Shown piece after piece: positions 34,583-41,493 of a stretch of DNA of 48,067 nt. Origin of the DNA: Helicobacter apodemus (GTDB lineage Bacteria > Campylobacterota > Campylobacteria > Campylobacterales > Helicobacteraceae); assembly GCF_000765745.2 (NCBI RefSeq), contig NZ_JRPC02000019.1, positions 1-48,067 of the forward strand. Direction: 5' to 3'. How positions within the stretch are numbered: the first letter of the stretch is position 1; the number at the start of each line of letters is the position of its first letter. Under the pieces are notes generated by a model. It did no database searches, was not told the DNA's origin, and saw nothing but the letters and a program-made list of their open reading frames with translations. The translations under genes were made by a program, and so were the position numbers.

Positions 34583-35256
34583 TATATTTTCCTTTTTAAG
34601 ATTATCGAGATAGTTTCACTAGCAAGTCTTAAACCAAAGCTTGCTGTTACACCGCTAAAGCTTCCTAATTCTTTACATTTTGGTTCTTCAGGGCTAAAAA
34701 CAACTTTAAAATCTCCACGAAATTTTTGTTTTTTTAAATTTTCTCGGAATTTTCTAGCAAACTTATCTCCATAACTTTTCCAAATGCTAGCACATTGGAT
34801 TTTTGATGGATCAAGTTTTTTAGCACTTCCTGTAGAAGAAAATAAAGTGGGATAAGAACCTTTTTGATGAGCAATTTTAAGGGCAAGAAAAACTTTAGAG
34901 GGTATATCATCAATGGCATCAAGGACGACATCAAAGGCATTAAAATCAAAACTTTGAATAAAATCATAGGATAATTTAGTGTCTATGGCTTCAATGCCCG
35001 GATATTTTTTACTTAAAATCTTTACTTTTTTTTGCCCAATACCTTCAAAAGCACCAATTTGTCGATTTTGGTTTGTTTCATCAAAGCAATCATAGTCTAT
35101 AATGCAGAGGTTTCCTATACCTGTGCGGTATAAACAATCTAGGGCAAAACTACCAACACCACCTACGCCAAGAATTAGAACCTTTGCATTTTGGAGTTTA
35201 GAAAATCCCTCTTCTTTGAAAAGTAATAAAGTTCTACTAAAACGTTTTTGTATCAT
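34582..35256 (-). CDS. tcdA: ThiF/E1-like tRNA threonylcarbamoyladenosine dehydratase (TcdA-like)
   Basis: E1-like adenylating enzyme that converts tRNA t6A37 to its cyclic form. The 224-residue protein has the nucleotide-binding GVGGVGSFALDCLYRTGIG near residues 30-48, DYDCFDETNQNRQ, and VVLDAIDDIPSKV, all typical of the TcdA (CsdL) branch; the closing GSFSGVTASFGLRLAS also fits. MoeB/ThiF labels are often given to these proteins, but no partner carrier protein gene is nearby and the catalytic-cysteine motifs of MoeB are not evident. It is a little shorter than E. coli TcdA. Its ATG overlaps the surE stop by four bases. Confidence 0.84.
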   Translation of the reverse strand: MIQKRFSRTLLLFKEEGFSKLQNAKVLILGVGGVGSFALDCLYRTGIGNLCIIDYDCFDETNQNRQIGAFEGIGQKKVKILSKKYPGIEAIDTKLSYDFIQSFDFNAFDVVLDAIDDIPSKVFLALKIAHQKGSYPTLFSSTGSAKKLDPSKIQCASIWKSYGDKFARKFRENLKKQKFRGDFKVVFSPEEPKCKELGSFSGVTASFGLRLASETISIILKRKI

Positions 35257-36035
35257 TGTTGTATCCAGTTTTGTAAGGATTCTAGGCGGTTTCTAGCAGT
35301 AAAATCAAGTGTAATGGGAGTAATTGAGATAAAACCCTCTTTAATGGCACTAAAGTCTGAAATCTTACCATTTTTTCTTTCTTGCCAAGAGAGAGGGTGT
35401 AATCCTAACCAATAATATTCCTCTCCGCGAGGGTTGCGATGCAAATGTGCATCATTCCCATACATACGAATCCCAAGCTCGGTAATTTGTATCCCCTTGC
35501 ATTTTTCTTTTGCAATAGGGGGGATATTGATATTAAGAAACTCCCTAGATTGTAGAGGAAAACCTTGATAGAGGACTTTTTTAGCAAGAGAGGCAATAGT
35601 TTCTTTAGCGAGTGTAAAATCAAAACCAAAGGTATTTTGATCTTGTAAAACTTGTGAAATAGCAATGGAGGGAATATCGTGTAATACACCCTCCATTGCC
35701 CCACTAGCTGTTCCAGAATAACTCACATCTTCTCCCATATTAGAGCCAAGATTAATCCCGCTTACGATTAAATCGGGTTTGAAGTTCTCATCATAAAGTG
35801 CGTGAAGTGCGAGATAGATACAATCTGTTGGTCCCCCATCATCAAGCTTATAAAAATCATCATCAATTTTTATAAAACGCAAGGGCTTAGTAAGAGTCAT
35901 TCCGTGTCCGCAAGCCGATTTTTCTGTTGCTGGTGCTACGATTGTAATCTGTCCTAAAGGGTTTAAAGCTTCTCTTAATGCCTGAAGTCCCACAGAGTTA
36001 AAACCATCATCATTGGTAATTAAGATTCTTTTCAT
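35253..36035 (-). CDS. surE: 5'-nucleotidase SurE
   Basis: Metal-dependent nucleoside monophosphate phosphatase, 260 residues. The N-terminal MKRILITNDDGFNSVG carries the metal-binding Asp8-Asp9 pair; further ligands lie in PATEKSACGHGMTL and in the VSGINLGSNMGEDVSYSGTA region (Asn and Ser), followed by GAMEG. All active-site elements are intact. It lies one base after ispA and overlaps tcdA, inside the ten-gene minus-strand string. Confidence 0.94.
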   Translation of the reverse strand: MKRILITNDDGFNSVGLQALREALNPLGQITIVAPATEKSACGHGMTLTKPLRFIKIDDDFYKLDDGGPTDCIYLALHALYDENFKPDLIVSGINLGSNMGEDVSYSGTASGAMEGVLHDIPSIAISQVLQDQNTFGFDFTLAKETIASLAKKVLYQGFPLQSREFLNINIPPIAKEKCKGIQITELGIRMYGNDAHLHRNPRGEEYYWLGLHPLSWQERKNGKISDFSAIKEGFISITPITLDFTARNRLESLQNWIQQ

Positions 36036-36036
36036 T

Positions 36037-36921
36037 TCATACCTTAAAATAATCTTTTAGTAGTAGTTGTAAAGTTTCTCTTACTTGAGGTGTTAGAGAG
36101 TTTAATTGTTTTTGGATTTGTGATTGGAGTTTTAGAGTTTCTTGTTTAGCTTTTTCTAAACCTAATAGATTCACATAACTATTTTTATAAGCATCTTGTT
36201 GTGTGGTTTTTCCAGCTTCTTTAGTGCTTTGGGTAATATCAATAATATCATCGCGTATTTGGAAAAATAATCCCAAATTTAAGCCTAGTGTGTAAAGGCT
36301 TTTTAAAGTTTTTTTGTCACATTGGGAAATAATACCCCCCATTTCTAAAGCAGCTGCGATAAGTTTTGCTGTTTTATTTAGATGGATGGTTTGGAGCTTA
36401 TCTAAAGAGAGTGTTTGGTTTTCAAAATAACAATCTAAAGTTTGTCCTAATACCATACCAAAAATACCTCCATTATAACTTAAGGATTGAATAAGCTTTA
36501 TTTTTATTTTTGCTTTAAGTTTGGAAGTAGAAATGAGATAAAAACTATGGGTATTTAATCCATCTCCTACTAAAATAGCCCCAACTTCATCATATTTAGT
36601 GTGTAATGTGGGTATGCCTCTTCTTAAACTTGCATTATCCATAGAGGGTAAATCATCGTGGATGAGCGAATAGGTATGCAATACCTCTAAAGCAAGGGCA
36701 GGGGCAAAGGCATTTTTAATTTGTTTTGGGCAGTGAGCATATACAACGCTTAAAAGTAGGTTAGGGCGGAATCTTTTACCCCCGCTTTGGAGCATTTCCC
36801 ATAAAGCTTTTTCATAGTAAGGGTGAAAACTCGGAATTTTTGGAGGATTTTTTAGGATATAAGTTTCAAAACTCTTAAAAATATTCTCTAATTTCTTCAG
36901 TTTCATTGGTGGTATCATCAT
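36037..36921 (-). CDS. ispA: Polyprenyl (farnesyl/geranylgeranyl) diphosphate synthase
   Basis: Short-chain trans-prenyltransferase that condenses isopentenyl diphosphate with allylic primers. Both aspartate-rich motifs are present in the 294-residue protein: DDLPSMDNASLRRG (first) and FFQIRDDIIDITQ (second). The N-terminal GGKRFRPNL segment binds isopentenyl diphosphate. Chain length cannot be decided with confidence, but the insertion-bearing DDxxxxD first motif is the bacterial FPP-synthase form. The start is ambiguous: ATGs at 36921, 36918 and 36906 all lie inside the 3' end of the PDZ gene and none has a clear ribosome-binding site. Confidence 0.9.
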   Translation of the reverse strand: MMIPPMKLKKLENIFKSFETYILKNPPKIPSFHPYYEKALWEMLQSGGKRFRPNLLLSVVYAHCPKQIKNAFAPALALEVLHTYSLIHDDLPSMDNASLRRGIPTLHTKYDEVGAILVGDGLNTHSFYLISTSKLKAKIKIKLIQSLSYNGGIFGMVLGQTLDCYFENQTLSLDKLQTIHLNKTAKLIAAALEMGGIISQCDKKTLKSLYTLGLNLGLFFQIRDDIIDITQSTKEAGKTTQQDAYKNSYVNLLGLEKAKQETLKLQSQIQKQLNSLTPQVRETLQLLLKDYFKV

Positions 36922-37957
36922 CTTTTTTATTGACTTCTAAAAAGAAATAAAAATCATCACGAGCAACTAGCCATTTTTGTTGTTGGTCAGGAAATTCTCC
37001 TAATAATCTAATGATGGCATCATAACCTTGTGGGACATTTTTTTTATTAACGCTTAAAATTTTGTCCCCGACTTTTAATTGTTCAAATCCATTAGAGGCA
37101 TCTGGTGCTATAGAAGTAATTGTAAAATTGTTAGAAATTTCAATCCCAATGCGTCCTAAAAAATCCTCTGGTAGGAGTAATCCCCCGCGTCTTTTATCAA
37201 CTTCAACTTCTACATTAATAATAGCTTTATTGCGTTCAATCCTTACAGGTATTATAGAATCTTGTTCTAAATCAAAGACTACACGATGAAAATCACTAAC
37301 ATTGCCAATGGCTTCACCATTTATCATCATAATAATATCCCCATATTCAAAAGGGTTGTTTTTAAAAAAGGGATCAATAATATCCACTTCTACCCTATCA
37401 TTGCTATTTTCAAAGACGCGTATGCCAATATCTCCATAATAAATAGAATCGCTTTTTAAAAATCTTTCTAAATATTTCTTTTCTATAAATTTGTTTTCCC
37501 CAATCCCTATACCATAGATATGATCGCAAATTGTGCTAATTAAGCTATTACTAAAGGTTGGAATATTAAGGGTTGCAAAGTCAATGGGGCTTTGCATAAG
37601 GGTTTGGATTTTTCCACTTATATTATCTTGTGGCGTGATACTCGCAATTTCTTCTTCTAATATTTGAGGAGTGATTTCTCGCAAGGTAACAGGTGTGAGA
37701 TTCTTTTTAGATTCTAAAAGATACATTCCTACAAAGGGGTCGTGCTTTAAGATATTATAACCCTTGGGGGTGGTTCTAGGTGAGTAGAGAAATAGCTTAC
37801 TTTTTTTATCATTTAGCGATTCTATAGCAACAGCATAATCATTCCCAATTTTTTCTAAAGAGAGTTTTGATTTATCTTGGCAGGCTTGAAAATCATAAGC
37901 AAAAAGTTGTGAAAATACAACAAAGAGTGATATAAAAAATCCCATTAAATACTTCAT
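36875..37957 (-). CDS. Exported PDZ-domain protein
   Basis: Periplasmic protein of 360 residues with a signal peptide (MKYLMGFFISLFVVFSQLFA). No protease or other catalytic domain is seen. The region around residues 190-250 has a PDZ-like arrangement (NPFEYGDIIMMINGEAIGNV, then IPVRIERNKAIINVEVEV), and a second near 270-335 (FEQLKVGDKILSVNKKNVP) looks like another PDZ unit. A homologue follows panD and ybaB in H. pylori. It may scaffold or sense envelope proteins; this is inference. It begins at the ybaB stop (TAATG) and overlaps the ispA start by 47 bases. Confidence 0.75.
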   Translation of the reverse strand: MKYLMGFFISLFVVFSQLFAYDFQACQDKSKLSLEKIGNDYAVAIESLNDKKSKLFLYSPRTTPKGYNILKHDPFVGMYLLESKKNLTPVTLREITPQILEEEIASITPQDNISGKIQTLMQSPIDFATLNIPTFSNSLISTICDHIYGIGIGENKFIEKKYLERFLKSDSIYYGDIGIRVFENSNDRVEVDIIDPFFKNNPFEYGDIIMMINGEAIGNVSDFHRVVFDLEQDSIIPVRIERNKAIINVEVEVDKRRGGLLLPEDFLGRIGIEISNNFTITSIAPDASNGFEQLKVGDKILSVNKKNVPQGYDAIIRLLGEFPDQQQKWLVARDDFYFFLEVNKKDDDTTNETEEIREYF

Positions 37958-38268
37958 TATAACCCTTTAAAAGGAAAATTTTCTAAATTTCCAAGCATAC
38001 CCATAGCCATATTTTTTCGATTAGATTCTACGCTTTTAAAAACATCATTGATAGCACTTATTAGTAGAATCTGCAAAGATTCTTTATCTTCTAATAAAGA
38101 ATCATCAATAGTAATATCAATAATCTCCCCATCCCCATTAGCAGTTACATTAATTAATCCGCCACCGCTTTTAGCATTAAAAGTGAGATTTTTACTTTTT
38201 TCTTGTGCGTCACTAAGTTTTTCTTGTAGGTTTCCTAGTGTTTTGGCTAACTCTTGCGGGTCAAACAT
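37957..38268 (-). CDS. ybaB: YbaB/EbfC-family nucleoid-associated protein
   Basis: Small dimeric DNA-binding protein, 103 residues, the usual family length. The tweezer-like fold is indicated by the N-terminal helix (LAKTLGNLQEKLSDAQEKS), the strands SGGGLINVTANGDGEIIDITID and the C-terminal helix with AINDVFKSVESNRKNMAMGM. In most bacteria ybaB is next to dnaX and recR, but here it is between panD and the PDZ gene, an arrangement shared with H. pylori. Its ATG overlaps the panD stop. Confidence 0.92.
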   Translation of the reverse strand: MFDPQELAKTLGNLQEKLSDAQEKSKNLTFNAKSGGGLINVTANGDGEIIDITIDDSLLEDKESLQILLISAINDVFKSVESNRKNMAMGMLGNLENFPFKGL

Positions 38269-38630
38269 TATCTTAACTCCTTTTTGATTTGAATAATTTT
38301 ATTTTTTTCATCAACAAGCACAATTTTAGGCTGATAATTTTTTAATTCTTCTTTAGAAAATTGCGCATAGGCTATTATGATGATTTTATCTCCTATTTGC
38401 ACCTTTCTAGCAGCTGCACCATTGAGGCAAATATCACCGCTTTTTCCTTCAATCACATAAGTAGTAAATCGTTCTCCGTTGTTGATATTTACAATATCAA
38501 CCTTTTGCCCCTCATAAAGTTCTGCTGCTTTCATAAGTTCAACATCAATAGTGATTGAACCATTATAATTTAAATTAGCGTCACTTACATAAGCACGATG
38601 GATTTTGCTATAAAGCATAGAAACTTTCAA
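38268..38630 (-). CDS. panD: Aspartate 1-decarboxylase (pyruvoyl enzyme)
   Basis: Makes beta-alanine for pantothenate and CoA. Synthesised as an inactive precursor that self-cleaves between Gly24 and Ser25 to form the pyruvoyl group; both residues are present at exactly these positions in YNGSITID. Other active-site residues are Lys9 and His11 (SKIHRA), Arg54-type (GERFTTYV) and Tyr in AYAQFS. The start is a TTG at 38630 with AAGGGA upstream; only this start gives canonical numbering of the cleavage site. It heads the ten-gene minus-strand string. Confidence 0.94.
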   Translation of the reverse strand: MKVSMLYSKIHRAYVSDANLNYNGSITIDVELMKAAELYEGQKVDIVNINNGERFTTYVIEGKSGDICLNGAAARKVQIGDKIIIIAYAQFSKEELKNYQPKIVLVDEKNKIIQIKKELR

Positions 38631-38719
38631 AATGTTCCCTTAAAATATAAATAAACATATTGAATTTTAGCATATTTATTGCATAAAATATAAAAATCAT
38701 TAAAAATCTCTCAAGTGGG

Positions 38720-39832
38720 CTAAAGCTTTAATCCCTCATATTTAAAATATGCCGCACAGGCCCCTTCACTGCTTACCATACAACTCCCTAAAGGGTTTTG
38801 AGGATTACAGGCTTTTCCAAAAAGTTTGCAATCATAAGGTTTTTTAACACCTTTTAAAATCTCTCCACAGATACAGCCTTTATGCTCATCTTTTGGGATT
38901 CCTCCTAAGTAGTCTTGAAAAATAATATTAGCATCATAGGGGTGAAATTTCTCTTTTAACTTCAAAGAAGAATGTGGTATTTCCCCAAGCCCACGCCAAT
39001 GAAAACTATCTTCTAAGGTGAAATATTGTGAGATAATCTCTTGTGCTTTTAGATTCCCCTCATAGGTTACACTTCTTGCATACTGCGTTTCTGTTTTGGC
39101 GGTTTTGGTAATGATTTGGTTTAAAATAGAAATGAGGCTTTCTCCGACATCTACGGGTTCAAAACCACATACAACAATGGGTATTTGGTATTTTTTTACA
39201 AGGGGTTCATAGATTTTTGAACCTGTAATAACACTTACATGTGATGGGGCTAAAAGTGCATCAATTTGAGAATCTTTAGCGCTTAAGATAGCTTTTAGTG
39301 GCGGAGGGACTAGGACATGATTAATGTGAAAAAAGACATTTTTTAAACCTTGTTTTATCACGCTTTGTAATAATGCAGCAGTCATTGGTGTAGTCGTTTC
39401 AAAACCTATGGCAAAATAAACAACTTTTTTATTGGGATTGTTTTGTGCGATTTTAAGCACTTCCAAAGGAGAATAAACAAAAACAATATCAAATCCCTTA
39501 GCTCTAGCTTCTTGTAAGCTCCCAAAACTACCGGGAACTTTTATCATATCTCCTAAGGTTACTAAAATTACATCTTTGCAAGAAGCAATTTTATAAGCAC
39601 AATCGATTCTAGCTTTTGACATAATGCAAACTGGACAACCTGGACCATGCACAAATTCAATGTTATCAGGGAGGAGTTGGGGGAGGGCGTATTTCATAAT
39701 AGTATGGGTATGCCCACCACAAACTTCCATAATTTTAATAGGCTTAGGCAGTTTTTTGCTTAAAAGCCTTATGGCGTGAAAGGATTCTTGAATTTTTTGA
39801 CTATTACGATAATTGCTAATATAAGGATTCAT
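38720..39832 (-). CDS. hypD: [NiFe]-hydrogenase maturation protein HypD
   Basis: Iron-sulfur scaffold for assembling the Fe(CN)2CO group of [NiFe] hydrogenase, working with HypC. The 370-residue protein has the conserved Cys-containing motifs CGGHTHTIMKYALPQLLP (about residue 39), GPGCPVC (about 66-69), and the C-terminal cluster-binding run with CICGEILKG, CKLFGKACNP and SCMVSSEGAC. VVCGFEPVDVGES lies in the middle. The other hyp genes are not in this window. Divergent from moaC with 214 bases between starts. Confidence 0.95.
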   Translation of the reverse strand: MNPYISNYRNSQKIQESFHAIRLLSKKLPKPIKIMEVCGGHTHTIMKYALPQLLPDNIEFVHGPGCPVCIMSKARIDCAYKIASCKDVILVTLGDMIKVPGSFGSLQEARAKGFDIVFVYSPLEVLKIAQNNPNKKVVYFAIGFETTTPMTAALLQSVIKQGLKNVFFHINHVLVPPPLKAILSAKDSQIDALLAPSHVSVITGSKIYEPLVKKYQIPIVVCGFEPVDVGESLISILNQIITKTAKTETQYARSVTYEGNLKAQEIISQYFTLEDSFHWRGLGEIPHSSLKLKEKFHPYDANIIFQDYLGGIPKDEHKGCICGEILKGVKKPYDCKLFGKACNPQNPLGSCMVSSEGACAAYFKYEGLKL

Positions 39833-40006
39833 CTTTAAGCACTTTTTGAGAAAATAATAACTTTTTAGATTATAGCAATCTATATTTTAAAGATTTTTGA
39901 TTTGAATAGAAATTGTGATGTGGAAATTTTGTTTTAGATTGTATTTGAGGTAAATAAGAGTCGTTAGGAGTTTGGTAATCTAAGGGGTGATATATAAAGG
40001 GTGAGT

Positions 40007-40012
40007 TATAAT
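40007..40012 (+). promoter_or_regulatory. Probable -10 element of moaC
   Basis: TATAAT with transcription expected near 40019; GGAGAGG lies just before the moaC ATG at 40047. No clear -35 box. Confidence 0.55.
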
Positions 40013-40046
40013 GCTAAGATAGAGTTTATTAAGTAATGGAGAGGAT

Positions 40047-40532
40047 ATGCAATTAACACATTTAGATAAAAAGGGCAATCCTAATATGGTAGATGTTTCT
40101 TCTAAAGATATTACTTTAAGAGAAGCAGTAGCAAGAGGCAAAATTACTATGTCTGCAGAAGCATTTAAAGCAGTGGTTGAAAATAAAGTCAAAAAGGGTC
40201 CTGTATTGCAAACTGCAATAATTGCTGCTATTATGGGTGCTAAGAGGACTAGTGAGCTTATCCCTATGTGCCATCCTCTTTATTTAACTTCGGTAAAATG
40301 TGATATTCAAGAAAATAATGATGAAAAAGCTTTTATAGTAGAAGTGGGGGCTAAAAGTAGCGGACAAACAGGGGTAGAAATGGAAGCATTAATGGGGGTA
40401 AATATCGGATTATTAACTATTTATGATATGGTAAAGGCGATTGATAAAAGTATGGTTTTAAGTGAAATTTATCTTGTAGAGAAAAGCGGAGGAAAAAGTG
40501 GATATGTGCGTGTTAATACTCCTAAACCATAA
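40047..40532 (+). CDS. moaC: Cyclic pyranopterin monophosphate synthase MoaC
   Basis: Second enzyme of molybdenum cofactor synthesis, forming cPMP from the MoaA product. At 161 residues it is full length. The active-site segments are [12 protein letters not shown] (about residues 73-84), [18 protein letters not shown] (about 106-123) with the catalytic lysine nearby in [15 protein letters not shown] precedes the ATG. It is the last ordinary gene before the toxin-immunity array; its stop is followed after about 55 bases by a degraded toxin fragment on the opposite strand. Confidence 0.95.
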   Translation: MQLTHLDKKGNPNMVDVSSKDITLREAVARGKITMSAEAFKAVVENKVKKGPVLQTAIIAAIMGAKRTSELIPMCHPLYLTSVKCDIQENNDEKAFIVEVGAKSSGQTGVEMEALMGVNIGLLTIYDMVKAIDKSMVLSEIYLVEKSGGKSGYVRVNTPKP

Positions 40533-40587
40533 AAGAATAAAAAACTAATCACTAATATAGAAGCATTAAAGCAATTAAAGAAATTTT

Positions 40588-40707
40588 TTAATAACACTTA
40601 AGCCCTAAAACTAACATAAGATAGTTTGCATTATTAATATCTTTATTCCCTGCACTATGAGCTAAAATAAAGCTAAAGATCAAGAAATAGTTGAGTTTAG
40701 GTTTCAT
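40588..40707 (-). pseudogene. Toxin-domain scrap at the end of the array
   Basis: A 39-residue reading frame contains AHSAGNKDINNANYL, which matches the nucleophile-elbow region of the complete toxin upstream (THSAGNEDIYKANYL). The DNA also matches around 40624-40665 versus 41885-41915. Upstream of the match it reads YFLIFSFIL, much like YFLILSFII in the fragment ORF at 43927-44478. No oxyanion, Asp or His segments remain and there is no good ribosome-binding site, so this is a decayed remnant of another toxin cassette rather than a working gene. It fills part of the 202-base gap between moaC and the immunity gene. Confidence 0.65.
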
Positions 40708-40734
40708 TAAATAAATGCTAATTCTTATCATAAC

Positions 40735-41493
40735 CTAATCCTTATCCTCTCTGATAGCTTGTTTTCTTTTATAATCTCTATACCATAAATAACAATTTCT
40801 TAACACAAATAAAGGAGGGATACAAAGAATAAGAAAGGATGCCTCTTTTAAGGGTATCATAAATAGATCAAGTAATATTGGTGCAAACACCATATAAAGC
40901 AAATGAAAATATTTTTCTATATTCCTTTTGTTAATATGAGCGTGAATGGTAAGAATCAAGGGGAGGATAAAATAAATAAAAACGAATGAATAAGAAAAAA
41001 TAATATCATAATAAGTAGTAGAGTTATAGCCCGTTAATACAAATGCAAAGGAGAGTATAAGTCCATAAATTATTTCAATAATGGAATATATAAAAAAAGT
41101 AATTGCTATAAACCAATCATAGGGTCGTTTTTCACCAATCCATTTCAAAATCAAGGCAAAAGTAAGGGATAAAATAAATAAAAAGTTTAATAAAGGAAAT
41201 GTAAGCATAAAAATTCTATTTAATTCCCTAACAATTGACTCATCAGCACTATAATTTGCAAAGAAAGTAGAAACTATAAAAATCACTAGAAAAAGAATTA
41301 GTGAAGGAATACTAATACTTAAAACCCAATCTAATATTTGCCTATTCTTATAAAAATAAAGAGTATAAAGAGAGGTAAAGCAAAAACTAATATATACTGC
41401 AAGAGAATTGGGGGTTCTCATAATCAAAGTGCTTGTAAATTGTGCTAATGCGTAGAGTAAGATTATAATTGCATATTTTCTAGTCTTTATCAT
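40735..41493 (-). CDS. Predicted membrane immunity protein, full length
   Basis: Unnamed 252-residue protein with about seven hydrophobic membrane segments and a basic C-terminus (YRDYKRKQAIRED). It starts inside the last codons of the toxin gene (14-base overlap), as immunity genes of CDI/polymorphic toxin systems often do. Its N-terminal part resembles the 116-residue ORF at 44490-44840, and its C-terminal half is clearly related to the 136-residue ORF at 45056-45466 (KRNIEKYFHLLYMVFAP versus KRNIKKYFHLCYMVFAP; both have PPLFVLRNCYLWYRD). Repeated pairing of this family with the same toxin type is the main evidence for an immunity role. Acting in the inner membrane is inferred from topology. 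Confidence 0.65.
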   Translation of the reverse strand: MIKTRKYAIIILLYALAQFTSTLIMRTPNSLAVYISFCFTSLYTLYFYKNRQILDWVLSISIPSLILFLVIFIVSTFFANYSADESIVRELNRIFMLTFPLLNFLFILSLTFALILKWIGEKRPYDWFIAITFFIYSIIEIIYGLILSFAFVLTGYNSTTYYDIIFSYSFVFIYFILPLILTIHAHINKRNIEKYFHLLYMVFAPILLDLFMIPLKEASFLILCIPPLFVLRNCYLWYRDYKRKQAIREDKD

